A stretch of DNA of 64,000 bases. Source: Bacteroidales bacterium (GTDB taxonomy: Bacteria > Bacteroidota > Bacteroidia > Bacteroidales > UBA1715). The stretch's first letter is position 1; every line of letters starts with the position of its first letter. Both the position numbers and the translations under genes were made by a program. Under the pieces are notes generated by a model, which was given only the letters and a program-made list of their open reading frames with translations, had not been told where the DNA came from and did no database searches. Location of the stretch: NCBI GenBank assembly GCA_016714605.1, contig JADKDL010000004.1, positions 1-64,000 on the forward strand, read 5' to 3'. Shown here one piece after another: positions 28,338 through 37,814 of the stretch.

Positions 28338-29606
28338 TTATCTACTTAGCCAATCTATCTCACAATCATCAGATACTTTTATATAATATGCCTTACCAAT
28401 TTCCAATTCTGAAATAATATTCATACTACTTGCTGGTTCATAAAAGCTGTCGAAATCTTTTACAATCTGGGTTTCGTTTGGTAAACTAGTAATAGGATAA
28501 TTTGCTTTAATAGGGATGCCGATTAGGTTCCAGCCTGTTTTTAAATTATTCGGAGCGCTACTCGTAGTAGTGCCTTGGATAGTGAGTGTTTCATCGACCG
28601 TATTATAAACCAAATAACCTTCTCCAACCTTTATTTCTGTTAACGAATTAAGAAAAGATGTTTGCCCAGTTTTGTAGAAACTATCGGCAGACTTTACTAG
28701 ACTAGCATTGGGGAATACCGAAGAAACCTGAGCTGCATTTGGTGTCAAATAGAAAGACACCAAATTCCAACCTTTTTCGAGTGATATAGATTGAGAGGCA
28801 TCGTTTCGCAATTCTAAGTAAGAAATATTAAAATCGCCGGTTTCAACTTTTATTTTGATTCTATGTTCGCCTGCCGTGAGTGCAACTTTACCTAGAGTAT
28901 TTGTTTTGAAACTTTGCCACCCGGTTGTCTTTGGCAATGAAACCGAACTAAGTACATCTATGCCATCTATTGCAATTGTAACTACACCATCAGTAGAAGC
29001 TGAAGCTGTTCTAAGTTCTATTGTATATTCGGCATCAACATCTAGTTCAATGGTATATTGCAACCATTCATCGGCTTCAGTCCAGCCAACGCAATATCCA
29101 TTAGACTCAGCATCTTCGCAGGTTTGAATATCGACACCATCGTTTCTATATTCCCAGCCGGTGTTCCATGCGGTGAAATTGTTGGTAGATACATTATAAT
29201 TTGCAACTACTTTATCTGAATAGGCATATCCGTTTTGTCCCAAATCGTAGTCTGATGCAAATATTTTTTGGTTGGCTGTATGTTTTGTAAATGGTTTGGT
29301 TGCTGCGGTTGAGGGTTGGCGAATTAGTGCATCTATCACATCGTAAGCAATACTGCAATTCTCGAAACGATGATTGTCGGCAAATTTCATTACAGCGTTG
29401 TAGGCTTCATCGGCAGAAATAGTGCCATTGCCATTCCACGCATCGATAAGCTGCTTGTAGTCGGGGTTGGTTGTAACTTTGAGGATATTATTAACTCCCG
29501 ATTTTTTTACTGGCCACCACGACCAACCAATATTGTTCGACTCAAACAATTTCACGGCATCGGTAAACCATGTGTTGGAGTTTTCGCCACTTTCACTCAT
29601 CCACAA
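28338..29606 (-). CDS. GH64-CBM6-GH5 protein, segment 2 of 2
   Basis: This is the C-terminal part of the bifunctional hydrolase. It opens with the GH5 nucleophile Glu in 'WMSESGENSNTWF' and the closing barrel strand 'NIGWSWWPVKKSG'. Then come a CBM6 (about residues 130-270, 'EADEWLQYTIELDVDAEYTI') and two GWNL modules ('LEKGWNLVSFYL'...'LTIQG' and 'LKTGWNLIGIPI'...'KAYYIKVSDDCEIDWLSR'). It joins segment 1 when one A is removed near 29600 (coding then reads LRETANKPLWMSESGE). The stop follows 'WLSR'. Confidence 0.85.
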   Translation of the reverse strand: MWMSESGENSNTWFTDAVKLFESNNIGWSWWPVKKSGVNNILKVTTNPDYKQLIDAWNGNGTISADEAYNAVMKFADNHRFENCSIAYDVIDALIRQPSTAATKPFTKHTANQKIFASDYDLGQNGYAYSDKVVANYNVSTNNFTAWNTGWEYRNDGVDIQTCEDAESNGYCVGWTEADEWLQYTIELDVDAEYTIELRTASASTDGVVTIAIDGIDVLSSVSLPKTTGWQSFKTNTLGKVALTAGEHRIKIKVETGDFNISYLELRNDASQSISLEKGWNLVSFYLTPNAAQVSSVFPNASLVKSADSFYKTGQTSFLNSLTEIKVGEGYLVYNTVDETLTIQGTTTSSAPNNLKTGWNLIGIPIKANYPITSLPNETQIVKDFDSFYEPASSMNIISELEIGKAYYIKVSDDCEIDWLSR

Positions 29607-32298
29607 AGGTTTGTTTTGCTGTTTCGCGGAGCGTTAGCAGATCGTTGATACTACCAGCATCGTTGTAATTCCAATATTTATGAAATGTAATAGACATATT
29701 AGTATCGTAGTTAAATAAATTATTCATTCCTCTATAATTATTTCCCCAACAATTGCCTGAAACGAATACAAGGTGATTCTTATCCACAGCTCTAATAGCG
29801 TCTATCATTCGTTTGTGCATTTCAATCAAAGGAGTATTAGAATTGCATGCACAACCATTTTGGTTACCACTATTTTCAAAGTCCCAATTTGTTTCGTTCA
29901 GAAGGTCGTATCCGCCTATCCAAGGTTCATCTTTGTAGCGTTGAGCAAGTTTAGACCAAAGGGCAACAAGTTTTTCTTTGTTCAATTCACTTTCCCACAA
30001 TGAAGGTTTGGTTTCATTGTAATCGCTAATATCAGCGTTTTTACCTTGTCCGCCCGGAGCTCCGTGCATATCAAGAATTAAATACATATTATTGCTTGAG
30101 CACAAAGAAAGTAAATTATCAATCATTTCAAAACCTTTATTGTTCCATGTAATTTGTCCTGGAACAGGTTCGTCTTCAATAGGCGGAGTGAACCATATAT
30201 AGTGCAATGCCACTCTCACTGTATTAAATCCCCAAGCAGCCATAGAATCTACATCAATTTTGCGAAAATGGTTTTTGAGCCAGAGTTCATAAAACTCATT
30301 GGTTTTTGTTTTACCAATAGTTTCAATTAGCTTATTTCTAAATTGATGTTGAGTTGGTGCAATTGGGGTAGATTGCATCATATATCCTTCTTGAATCATC
30401 CAATTTCCGGTACCTATGCCTTTGATTAAGAAATTTGCCCCGGCAGCATTTTTTATTGCTTTACCATCGGCATGAAGAAAACCTGTGTTTGTGGAAGGCG
30501 AAACTGAAACAGAATTAAAATTGAAACCACCTTGTTCTATATAAATTCTGATAATGTGATTTCCTTTATTCAAAGATACATTTTGAACGGTGGTTGATTG
30601 CCATATTTGCCAATCGTTAGTTATTGGTAGTGAGATAGAGCCCGATTGAACGGTTTCATCTACTTCTATTCGAAGTTTTCCACTGGCAGACAGTGATGCA
30701 GTTCTGAATATAAAATCGTACAGTCCGGTTTGGGCAACATCAACGGTATATTCGAGCCATTCATTATCGGCAGTATGGCTAATGTTGTATCCACCCTCGG
30801 AGCAGTCTTCAATATCAACAGCATCAGTTCTATATTTGCTGCCTTCATTGCTTGGTGAAGCATCGGAATAAGCAATACCTTGACCGCCTTTATCGTAATT
30901 TTCGGCTTCTATTGTGCTTGGAATGAGATTGGTTGTGTATGGTTCTTGAATTACGGGGTTTGTGTCGGTGCCATAGCCTCCAATAATTACCTCAACCTTG
31001 GTAGGGAAGGTGCATTGTATGGTTGAAGAGTGGTCGCCCACATCGTCGTAGGCAAAAGCATAGGTTTGCGATTGGTAGCTTATCTGCTCATCGTGAAAGA
31101 ATTTTACATACTGATTGTATGGTGCTATTGTGAAAAACCTTGATGCATCGTGATTGTACTGCACCACACCATTGGCAGTATTGGTATGTATAGCATGACG
31201 ATTTATTGCAGCACAAACTTGAGCTTGAATCATGAGGTCTTCTTGATATTTCGTTGAGCCTCCCGGTTCGGGAGTTGTTGCAAGCGAACCTGAGCCTTCT
31301 ATGGCATTGGTAGTTGTTGGTTTGGAATATATAGTTGCTTGTGAATTGTCGGCAGGGTCGTAAAAATCGAAACGGTCGCCAGTAATTCGTCCTCGCCAAG
31401 TACCTCGGTCGCCAATATTGAGATAGAGGTCTTGGGTGCGATATGTATCCCAAATATCATTTATGTAAGATTCAAAATAGTTACCATACACAGCACCATC
31501 TTTGAAATCGGGAATTTTAGAAGGTTGTTCGATAATAGGTTTGCCGTCCATAGAATGAGTTTTCACTACTTTGCAGCCATAAAATGGTTGGTCAACCTTT
31601 GTGTTCCAAAGGTCAATTATGGTTTGGTGAGGAAGCAATTCTCCAATCTTCTTGAAAATGTCGGTAGCAGTACCGCTATTTATTTTTGCAGTGTACGATT
31701 GAGCGTACGTACCGGTCATTCCTCCCGAATATCCGGTTACCTCCAATGCCATTGGATACTGATAGGCATCTACACGACTAGTGTTGGTCCATAATCCGGC
31801 ATCGCCCCACGTTAGCTCAACAAGCTCCCAGCGTATGCCATCGTTGGGGTCTGACGAGTTTTGAAGATTTGCACCTGCATAGCCGCCTGTTGCATGAAAA
31901 TAGATATACATTGGCGATTTGAACGAAAGGAATATTCTGCATCCGAAAAGTCCATGCGGAATATTAATAGTTTTGTTAGGTATGTCGCTCAATTTGTAAA
32001 ACATAGCTGCATACTTATTTTTTCCATCTGGGGTGTTTGCCCATGTTGAACCTGGAATGGTATTATTGGCATACTCCATTACTTGCAATTGGCTGGTAGT
32101 CATATCCATCCAAACTCCACCCATGTTGGGATATTGCCCTACTAAACCAATGTATATTTCATTATCGGCATATTCCGAAACATTTTCGAAAACGTATGGA
32201 AGGGTAGGTGTTTGTGCATTCACTTTTTGAATCGACACGAATAACGACAGAAAAAAAATCAGAATCGCACTTTTGTTGATATTTCTATTTGTTTTCAT
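29593..32298 (-). CDS. GH64-CBM6-GH5 bifunctional beta-glucanase, segment 1 of 2
   Basis: Signal peptide (1-28). Residues 30-440 match GH64, the laminaripentaose-producing beta-1,3-glucanase family: 'EIYIGLVGQYPNMGGVWMDM', 'GLFGCRIFLSF' and 'GIRWELVELTW'. Glu161 and Asp177 have the same 16-residue spacing as the catalytic Glu154/Asp170 pair known for that family. A CBM6 follows (about 460-600), then a GH5 barrel (608-901) with the acid/base Glu802 in GGYDLLNETNW; its nucleophile lies in segment 2. This is an unusual pairing of an endo-1,3-glucanase and a GH5 glucanase in one chain, suited to mixed glucans. Confidence 0.88.
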   Translation of the reverse strand: MKTNRNINKSAILIFFLSLFVSIQKVNAQTPTLPYVFENVSEYADNEIYIGLVGQYPNMGGVWMDMTTSQLQVMEYANNTIPGSTWANTPDGKNKYAAMFYKLSDIPNKTINIPHGLFGCRIFLSFKSPMYIYFHATGGYAGANLQNSSDPNDGIRWELVELTWGDAGLWTNTSRVDAYQYPMALEVTGYSGGMTGTYAQSYTAKINSGTATDIFKKIGELLPHQTIIDLWNTKVDQPFYGCKVVKTHSMDGKPIIEQPSKIPDFKDGAVYGNYFESYINDIWDTYRTQDLYLNIGDRGTWRGRITGDRFDFYDPADNSQATIYSKPTTTNAIEGSGSLATTPEPGGSTKYQEDLMIQAQVCAAINRHAIHTNTANGVVQYNHDASRFFTIAPYNQYVKFFHDEQISYQSQTYAFAYDDVGDHSSTIQCTFPTKVEVIIGGYGTDTNPVIQEPYTTNLIPSTIEAENYDKGGQGIAYSDASPSNEGSKYRTDAVDIEDCSEGGYNISHTADNEWLEYTVDVAQTGLYDFIFRTASLSASGKLRIEVDETVQSGSISLPITNDWQIWQSTTVQNVSLNKGNHIIRIYIEQGGFNFNSVSVSPSTNTGFLHADGKAIKNAAGANFLIKGIGTGNWMIQEGYMMQSTPIAPTQHQFRNKLIETIGKTKTNEFYELWLKNHFRKIDVDSMAAWGFNTVRVALHYIWFTPPIEDEPVPGQITWNNKGFEMIDNLLSLCSSNNMYLILDMHGAPGGQGKNADISDYNETKPSLWESELNKEKLVALWSKLAQRYKDEPWIGGYDLLNETNWDFENSGNQNGCACNSNTPLIEMHKRMIDAIRAVDKNHLVFVSGNCWGNNYRGMNNLFNYDTNMSITFHKYWNYNDAGSINDLLTLRETAKQTFVDE

Positions 32299-32379
32299 AG
32301 AATGATATTTATGGTAAAAGACCTATTTACTGTTTTTTATTTAATATGGTATTTGATTCAATATCGTTTAGTTAAGCTA

Positions 32380-32405
32380 CTGGCAGGGTTTTCAACTACT
32401 GCCAG
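32380..32405 (-). terminator. Hairpin after the GH5 gene
   Basis: A 'ctggcag' / 'ctgccag' stem with a 12-nt loop lies about 50 bp after the GH5 stop. It separates this gene from the GH64-GH5 gene. Confidence 0.5.
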
Positions 32406-32454
32406 AACAGTCAAGTGCTTAATTGCAGCAACTCTATACGATATTGATATAATA

Positions 32455-33069
32455 TTACCAATTTATCTCGCAATTATCAGATACTTTTATATAATATGCC
32501 TTTCCAACTTGCAGTTCAGAAATAGTACTCATTGTATTTCCTTTTTCATAGAATCCGTCAAAATCTTTTACGATTATCGTTTGTGTTGGTAGAGATGTCA
32601 CTGTAAAATTACTTTGAATTGGAACACCAACCAAATTCCAGCCTGTATGAAGATATACAATGCTTTGCATCTCAGTACCTGTGATTGAAATAGTTTCATC
32701 TATTGCATTATATACCAGATATCCAACGCCTGCAACAATTTCGTTTATACTATTAAAAACAGAAGGCTGTCCTGATTTGAAGTATCCATCGTTTGATTTT
32801 ATTAATGATGAATTAGGTAGAATAGAGGAAGTACTGGCATTGTTAGGAATTACATTTATCGAAATAAGATTCCATCCTTTTTTTAGTGCTAATGAAATAG
32901 TTTTTGTGTTTTGTAATAAAGTAACATTTACGGTATCAGAATTAGAATAAATATCGTTTTTAACAGTAAGTTTGAATGAATAAGTTCCATTCTGTAGATT
33001 AATAATATTAGTTTTTGCATTCAAAGTATTTTCGATTGATGCTGTTGAATCTCTGCTATTTGAGACCAA
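32455..33069 (-). CDS. GH5 protein, segment 4 of 4: PKD-like end and paired GWNL modules
   Basis: It continues the PKD-like domain after a shift near 33060 ('ISYIWSQI' then 'SNSRDSTASIENTLNAK'). Two GWNL modules close the protein: 'LKKGWNLISINV'...'ISITG' and 'LHTGWNLVGVPI'...'KAYYIKVSDNCEINW'. Both closely match the modules of the GH64-GH5 protein, so they were copied between genes or inherited together. Confidence 0.8.
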   Translation of the reverse strand: MVSNSRDSTASIENTLNAKTNIINLQNGTYSFKLTVKNDIYSNSDTVNVTLLQNTKTISLALKKGWNLISINVIPNNASTSSILPNSSLIKSNDGYFKSGQPSVFNSINEIVAGVGYLVYNAIDETISITGTEMQSIVYLHTGWNLVGVPIQSNFTVTSLPTQTIIVKDFDGFYEKGNTMSTISELQVGKAYYIKVSDNCEINW

Positions 33070-34514
33070 ATATAGCTGATATTTCTTCCCTCCATATCAA
33101 AACTCAGGCTACCATCAAGTATTGCTGAGGTGTTGGCTACAGAGAAATCTTCTCCGGCATAGGCTACTGGCGGAAATGCTACACTCGGTCCGGTTGCACC
33201 AACACAGGTAAGGTCATCTATTTCAATAGTGCCGGAGCCACTTGCTGCCGATACTTGCCAACTAAATTTTATTATATCCATTTTGTTAATAGATCCAACA
33301 TCTGTACCCCAATTTGGGTCTTGGGTAAGTTCGTTCCAATTAATGCTTACACTAGTCCAGTTGGTTGCAAGTGGAACAGCAGTTTTGTGATAATCATAAT
33401 CGTTTATTATACTCATTTCGGCTCTAAATTCGTGGGCAGGGCCTTTGTATTTGTATGTTATCTTTTCGCAGGAGCTTAGGTCGAATGGCTCACCGGATTT
33501 TTGCAGCGAAACTTCTACGCCACAATATGGGTTGTATTGCCATGCACCTTTATCTAAAGTATATGAGGCAAGAATTGTTTGATTAGCAGGTAAATTGTTT
33601 GCATCTGTAATTATTGAAGCTCCTTTGTCTTTTGAGTCGTCGAATATTGTCCATGCACCACCCCATAGTGTTGCTATGTTATTGTCTGAAATATTGTCTA
33701 TTAATTCGCCATTTTCTGGAATAGAGTAATATTGTGTAACAACCGAAACAGTAACATTTTTTTCTTGAATATCTATGCCATTAGTTGCGGAAATTTTAAA
33801 GATATATTTTCCTAATTTCAAATTGCTCAGATTAATATTCTGATTAGAGTATGAATCTATTACGGCAGTATTAGGTCCTGATATTTGTTTCCATTCTACA
33901 TCTACTGTCCCAAAATCAGAGGTTGCTGTTGCAGAAAGTGTAGAAGTAGCCAGTGGTAGTCTTATTATTTTGTCGGCACACACCGAAAGTGAAACCAAAT
34001 CGTCATCTTTTTTAGGTGGCGGATTATAGCCGTAACCACGCATCATTTCTCGCATCCATTTTCCACTTGCCGAAAGATCGCTATCAGTCCAATGTGATAT
34101 TTTAGTCATTCCTGCTACAAAAGATGACCATTTCTCATCACCGTCTATTTGTTTATTATTTATAGACCATGGGCAATGAATTACACCTGCATTCTTATAT
34201 GTTTGCACCAATCCACCATCGCCGGTGAAATCTCTTCCCCACTCAGTAACTACCACGCCTGTACCATTGTTCCAGTTTGTTTTTCCAATCCAATCGGCTT
34301 GGTGGTTGTTTTCCACATAGCCATGCCAAGTACCAGCGATATTGCCATGACGGTAGAAACTCGCACCATACTCAGGGTCTCTACTGTAGTTTTTTGAACC
34401 AATTATTATAATATTATCCGGATCGTTTGCTCTGATGGTTTGACAAACAGCATCGGCATAGCCACCATCGTTTACTTGTTCGTTTACATACGGTTCGTTG
34501 AATATTTCATACAA
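33021..34514 (-). CDS. GH5 protein, segment 3 of 4: catalytic half, carbohydrate-binding and PKD domains
   Basis: It contains the GH5 acid/base Glu in 'YEIFNEPYVNE' and the nucleophile Glu in 'VVTEWGRDF'. It continues with an Ig-like domain ('DVEWKQISGPNTAVIDS') and a jelly roll of CBM11/CIA30 type ('WTIFDDSKDKGAS', 'FSWQVSAASGSGTIEIDDL'). A PKD domain begins at the end. The upstream join needs one extra A in an A5 run near 34572, which restores 'NLKNEAVEFFDYFSKKWGAY'. Confidence 0.85.
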   Translation of the reverse strand: MYEIFNEPYVNEQVNDGGYADAVCQTIRANDPDNIIIIGSKNYSRDPEYGASFYRHGNIAGTWHGYVENNHQADWIGKTNWNNGTGVVVTEWGRDFTGDGGLVQTYKNAGVIHCPWSINNKQIDGDEKWSSFVAGMTKISHWTDSDLSASGKWMREMMRGYGYNPPPKKDDDLVSLSVCADKIIRLPLATSTLSATATSDFGTVDVEWKQISGPNTAVIDSYSNQNINLSNLKLGKYIFKISATNGIDIQEKNVTVSVVTQYYSIPENGELIDNISDNNIATLWGGAWTIFDDSKDKGASIITDANNLPANQTILASYTLDKGAWQYNPYCGVEVSLQKSGEPFDLSSCEKITYKYKGPAHEFRAEMSIINDYDYHKTAVPLATNWTSVSINWNELTQDPNWGTDVGSINKMDIIKFSWQVSAASGSGTIEIDDLTCVGATGPSVAFPPVAYAGEDFSVANTSAILDGSLSFDMEGRNISYIWSQIAEIQQHQSKIL

Positions 34515-34561
34515 AACATTTGGATATGCTCCCCATTTCTTGGAGAAATAGTCGAAAAATT

Positions 34562-35113
34562 CTACGGCTTCGTTTTTAAATTTTCAGCAAAATGTTCGTG
34601 GAAATCAATAATAACATAAATATCGTTTTCAATTGCGGCTGCTACCATTTCATCCATCATTGCTTTTGCTAATTCGGGATTGCTATAATAGTCTTTATTG
34701 TTCCAAGTTGTTCCAACCATTACCGGCGAATATGAGCCAAAAGGAGCAGTGTTTTTCCAGTATCCGGGAGCAATGGAAACTGGGCAGCGAATTAGTTGTA
34801 TATGCCAATCGTCCACCATCCAATCTACTGTTTGTTTGTTCCACCATGTTTCTGCCGAACCGCTCCAAAAGAAGCTTGGCCCGGTAAGACTTGCTTTGTT
34901 GCCATTTTCACCCCTTACTGCCCAGTCGCCGGCACTGGCTGTAGATTCTTTGACCGATAGTTTTCCGAATAGGCTTACCACATAATCTCTCTTCTTTGAT
35001 GGATTTGCAATTTTAATAGGTATATTTTTCTGTATTCCACCTATAAGTACTGTAACTGTTTCAAATCCGGTGGTTGAACTAGCTGAGAATAATCCTTTTG
35101 GGGCATTGTTAGA
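34562..35113 (-). CDS. GH5 protein, segment 2 of 4: linker and first half of the GH5 barrel
   Basis: The frame is open from the TGA at 35114 to 34562. It starts with an Ig-like linker ('ETVTVLIGGIQKNIPIKIAN') and runs into the GH5 barrel: 'VDDWHIQLIRCPVSIAPGYW' and 'NDIYVIIDFHEH'. It is in the same frame as segment 1, from which it is split only by the in-frame TGA codon. Segment 3 carries the catalytic glutamates. Confidence 0.75.
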   Translation of the reverse strand, partial: SNNAPKGLFSASSTTGFETVTVLIGGIQKNIPIKIANPSKKRDYVVSLFGKLSVKESTASAGDWAVRGENGNKASLTGPSFFWSGSAETWWNKQTVDWMVDDWHIQLIRCPVSIAPGYWKNTAPFGSYSPVMVGTTWNNKDYYSNPELAKAMMDEMVAAAIENDIYVIIDFHEHFAENLKTKP

Positions 35114-35722
35114 TCAAGTAATTGGTGCTGCTATTGTTTTATTATCTGTATTAACACCATAAGCTGTTATCTGAACCGACTTATTGGGCATAAGTTCTAC
35201 TTTTTCAGGATTAACTATTATTGAACTTATTGTTGTATTTGTAATTGTAGATTTAGATAATACAATTTTATCTATATTAACCCCGGTACCTGTATTTCTA
35301 AGAGTAAAACTTTGCTGACCACTTTCAAAAAAAAACAACGGACTGGAAGTAAATGAGGAGGTAGTCCAATTGCCTATTGGAGTCAACCACCAATCACCTG
35401 CACTTGCAGCGCTAATAAATATATATCCAGATGCATTTGTACTGGTTATACATTCAACAGTATTGTTAACCCCAGCCAAAGATCTTAGTCCCATCTCATA
35501 ATAACCACTCTCGGTAATATTTACAGAGTAGTGTAACATTTCGTCTTTTTCATCGAAATAGCCAATAGATGCACCCGAATTTTCCAGAACTATTTCACTG
35601 TTGCCGTTCACAACAGAGGAGTAATTTTCCGCTTCTATGGTAATCTGTGCATGAAGCAAAAAACTCAGTAAAAAACTAAAGAACAATGTCAAAGCTGATT
35701 TTGTATGTATTTGTGGTTTCAT
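35114..35722 (-). CDS. GH5 protein, segment 1 of 4: signal peptide and CBM6-like domain
   Basis: Signal peptide 'MKPQIHTKSALTLFFSFLLS' to 'LLHA', then a CBM6-type jelly roll ('ITIEAENYSSVVNGN' to 'NIDKIVLSKS'), then an Ig-like BIG2 start ('PEKVELMPNKSVQITAYG'). The stop is a TGA within 'AAPIT*SNNAPKG', where Trp (TGG) would fit, so a single base change separates it from segment 2. The whole gene would be a secreted cellulase or beta-glucanase of about 1,080 residues. Confidence 0.8.
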   Translation of the reverse strand: MKPQIHTKSALTLFFSFLLSFLLHAQITIEAENYSSVVNGNSEIVLENSGASIGYFDEKDEMLHYSVNITESGYYEMGLRSLAGVNNTVECITSTNASGYIFISAASAGDWWLTPIGNWTTSSFTSSPLFFFESGQQSFTLRNTGTGVNIDKIVLSKSTITNTTISSIIVNPEKVELMPNKSVQITAYGVNTDNKTIAAPIT

Positions 35723-35845
35723 AAAAATTTGATTTAATTATTTTTATATACTACACAAAGCTATGATAGAAAGGAGGGTAGGGAATAGAATAATGTTTCA
35801 AAAGGGTGAGTTGTAGTTGCAACCTAAGGTGTGATGGTATTACAT

Positions 35846-35882
35846 AAAAACGGTTCTATTCAGAATGTAATAGACCGTTTTA
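35846..35882 (-). terminator. Hairpin between HTCS and GH5 genes
   Basis: The arms 'aaaacggttctatt' and 'aatagaccgtttt' have one mismatch and an 8-nt loop. The hairpin lies about 65 bp after the HTCS stop and 125 bp before the GH5 start, so the two genes are probably separate transcripts. Confidence 0.6.
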
Positions 35883-35948
35883 AAATTCTAGTTAAAATAT
35901 TTTTTTAGTCTCCTTTTTTATTTTGAATTTCAAAGATAAAATCAATTT

Positions 35949-37814
35949 TCAGTACTTTTCTTTATATTCGGTAGGGCTTATGCCATAGTGTTTTGTGAAG
36001 CAATTTGAGAAATAGTGTGGATCTGAAAAACCAACCATATAGGCAACCTCAGAAACTCTTATTTGTTTGTCTTGCAAAAAACGTGCAGCCACTTGCATAC
36101 GAGCATGTTGTATATATTCGCTGGGCGAAATTCCAAGTATTCGACGTGTTTTTCTAAACAAACTGGCTCTGCTTATTCCCATAATATCTGCAAGGATTTC
36201 TACCGAAAAATCGGCATTTGGAATACCTTTTTCAACTTCATCTTTTAATTTTTCTAAGAAAACGTCGTCAATCGGTTTTTGGGTTTTAGCACTTGTAGTG
36301 AATGTCATTGAGTCGGTTCGAGAACTTTGCTTCAGTAGATTTTGTATGCGAGCAAGCAATAATTCAAACTCAAATGGTTTCTTAATGAAAGCATCAGCAC
36401 CACAATTATATGCTTTTACTTGTATATCGTTGTCGTCTAGACCTGTAATCAATATTATGGGAATAGAAAGTTGTAATTCTTTTTTTATATAGTTGCAGAA
36501 AGTTATCCCGTCCATATCTTGCATTACAATATCAGAAATGAAAAGATCTATTTTGTTTTTTTTGTAAATTTCAATTGCATCAATTGCATTGTTGCAATTC
36601 AATACCGAATAATAGTCACCAAGGCTTTTAGAAAGCTGCTCTCGCAACCTATCGTTATCATCTATAAGGAGTATGGATATGTTAGGGTTTTTGTTTATGA
36701 TATCTTTTTTTTCGGTTGGTAAAATAGTATTAGGTTCATTTTCAGAATAGTTTTTTCCTGATGGCAATTTTAGAATAAAGTTTGAGCCTTTGTTTTTCTT
36801 ACTCTTTACCTCAATTGTACCGTTGTTTTTTTCAATAAATTCTTTTACTACAAGCAAACCTAGCCCACGTCCTTCTTCATCGCGAGTTCCTTTTTCCGAA
36901 ATTACAGAGCTAACTTCGAAAAGAGTTTTCATGGTATTTTCGTCCATCCCTATGCCGGTATCAATAATTTCAATTTTCACATAAGAATCGTCTTCTGAGC
37001 AGTTTATAGAAATCATGCCACCTTCTGGGGTAAATTTTACCGAATTTTGAATCAAATTTCTAATCATTATTCTGAGCATTTGCTCGTCGGCAAAGCATAC
37101 TGTTTTTTCGTTACAAGACCCTACAAGTTTAATGTTTTTTTGAGCTGCAAATAGTCTATTACTTTCAAGTTCGGCTGTAATGAATTGTTGCATTCTTATA
37201 TTCATAGGAGTAAAAGATACCAAACCGGACTGCGACATTGCCCAATCAAGTAAATTTGAAAGTATTGAATATATATTTTTCGATGCCGAAAAGATGTATT
37301 CTGAATATTCTTTTTGTTCCTTATTCGATTCTGATTTGAAAGATGAAAGGAGCGATTTGGCTGCAACAAAAATGACATTGAAAGGATTTTTCAAATCGTG
37401 AGCAATAATAGAGAGAAGTTTGTTTTTTGTATCTATTGCGGTTGTTAGTTTTTTGTTGGTTGCTAAAATTTCGGTTGTTTGTTCGGTTAGTTGTATATTT
37501 AACGCTTCCAAATCTTCTTTCTGATTATGAAGTTCGAGAAGTTTTACTTGGAGAATATCAGACTGTTGTTCCAGTTTTTTCTTTTGTTCAATAATTTCTA
37601 GATTTTGTTGACGTAGTGTTTTCGTTTGAATGGCAACCTCTTTTGTAAGCAAACGTTTTTGGTATCGCAAACGCCAAACACGAATACGAAAAACGGCAAT
37701 AAAAACAAATATTAAAATCAAAACAATTGTTGTTCGAAACCACCATGTTTGCCAAAATGGTGGTTTTATAATTATTTCAACAGATTTATATTGTTCACTC
37801 CATGTACCATACAA
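35949..37814 (-). CDS. Hybrid two-component system regulator (HTCS), cytoplasmic segment (2 of 2)
   Basis: One membrane span (about residues 25-45) is followed by a coiled coil (50-125), a histidine kinase with H139 in 'LLSIIAHDLKNPF', the N box 'IRNLIQNSVKFT' and G box 'DTGIGMDENT', then a receiver domain (Asp in 'LFISDIVMQDMDG') and a C-terminal AraC DNA-binding domain ('VSEVAYMVGFSDPHYFSNCF'). It is fused in frame with the 37795..39774 segment once one A near 37812 is removed (LKYNLYGTWSEQYKS). HTCS proteins sense oligosaccharides in the periplasm and switch on nearby degradation genes; here these are the beta-glucanases. Confidence 0.92.
   Translation of the reverse strand: MYGTWSEQYKSVEIIIKPPFWQTWWFRTTIVLILIFVFIAVFRIRVWRLRYQKRLLTKEVAIQTKTLRQQNLEIIEQKKKLEQQSDILQVKLLELHNQKEDLEALNIQLTEQTTEILATNKKLTTAIDTKNKLLSIIAHDLKNPFNVIFVAAKSLLSSFKSESNKEQKEYSEYIFSASKNIYSILSNLLDWAMSQSGLVSFTPMNIRMQQFITAELESNRLFAAQKNIKLVGSCNEKTVCFADEQMLRIMIRNLIQNSVKFTPEGGMISINCSEDDSYVKIEIIDTGIGMDENTMKTLFEVSSVISEKGTRDEEGRGLGLLVVKEFIEKNNGTIEVKSKKNKGSNFILKLPSGKNYSENEPNTILPTEKKDIINKNPNISILLIDDNDRLREQLSKSLGDYYSVLNCNNAIDAIEIYKKNKIDLFISDIVMQDMDGITFCNYIKKELQLSIPIILITGLDDNDIQVKAYNCGADAFIKKPFEFELLLARIQNLLKQSSRTDSMTFTTSAKTQKPIDDVFLEKLKDEVEKGIPNADFSVEILADIMGISRASLFRKTRRILGISPSEYIQHARMQVAARFLQDKQIRVSEVAYMVGFSDPHYFSNCFTKHYGISPTEYKEKY

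Noticed and set aside
28338..33069. GWNL modules interpreted as a standard type IX sorting domain
   Set aside because: They lack the PNPS/KLVKQ-type layout seen at the end of the GH9 protein; a sorting role remains only a hypothesis.
35114..35116. UGA read as Trp (recoded genetic code)
   Set aside because: Other genes in the window end normally at TGA, for example the RhuM fragment, and the rest of the splits are frameshifts.
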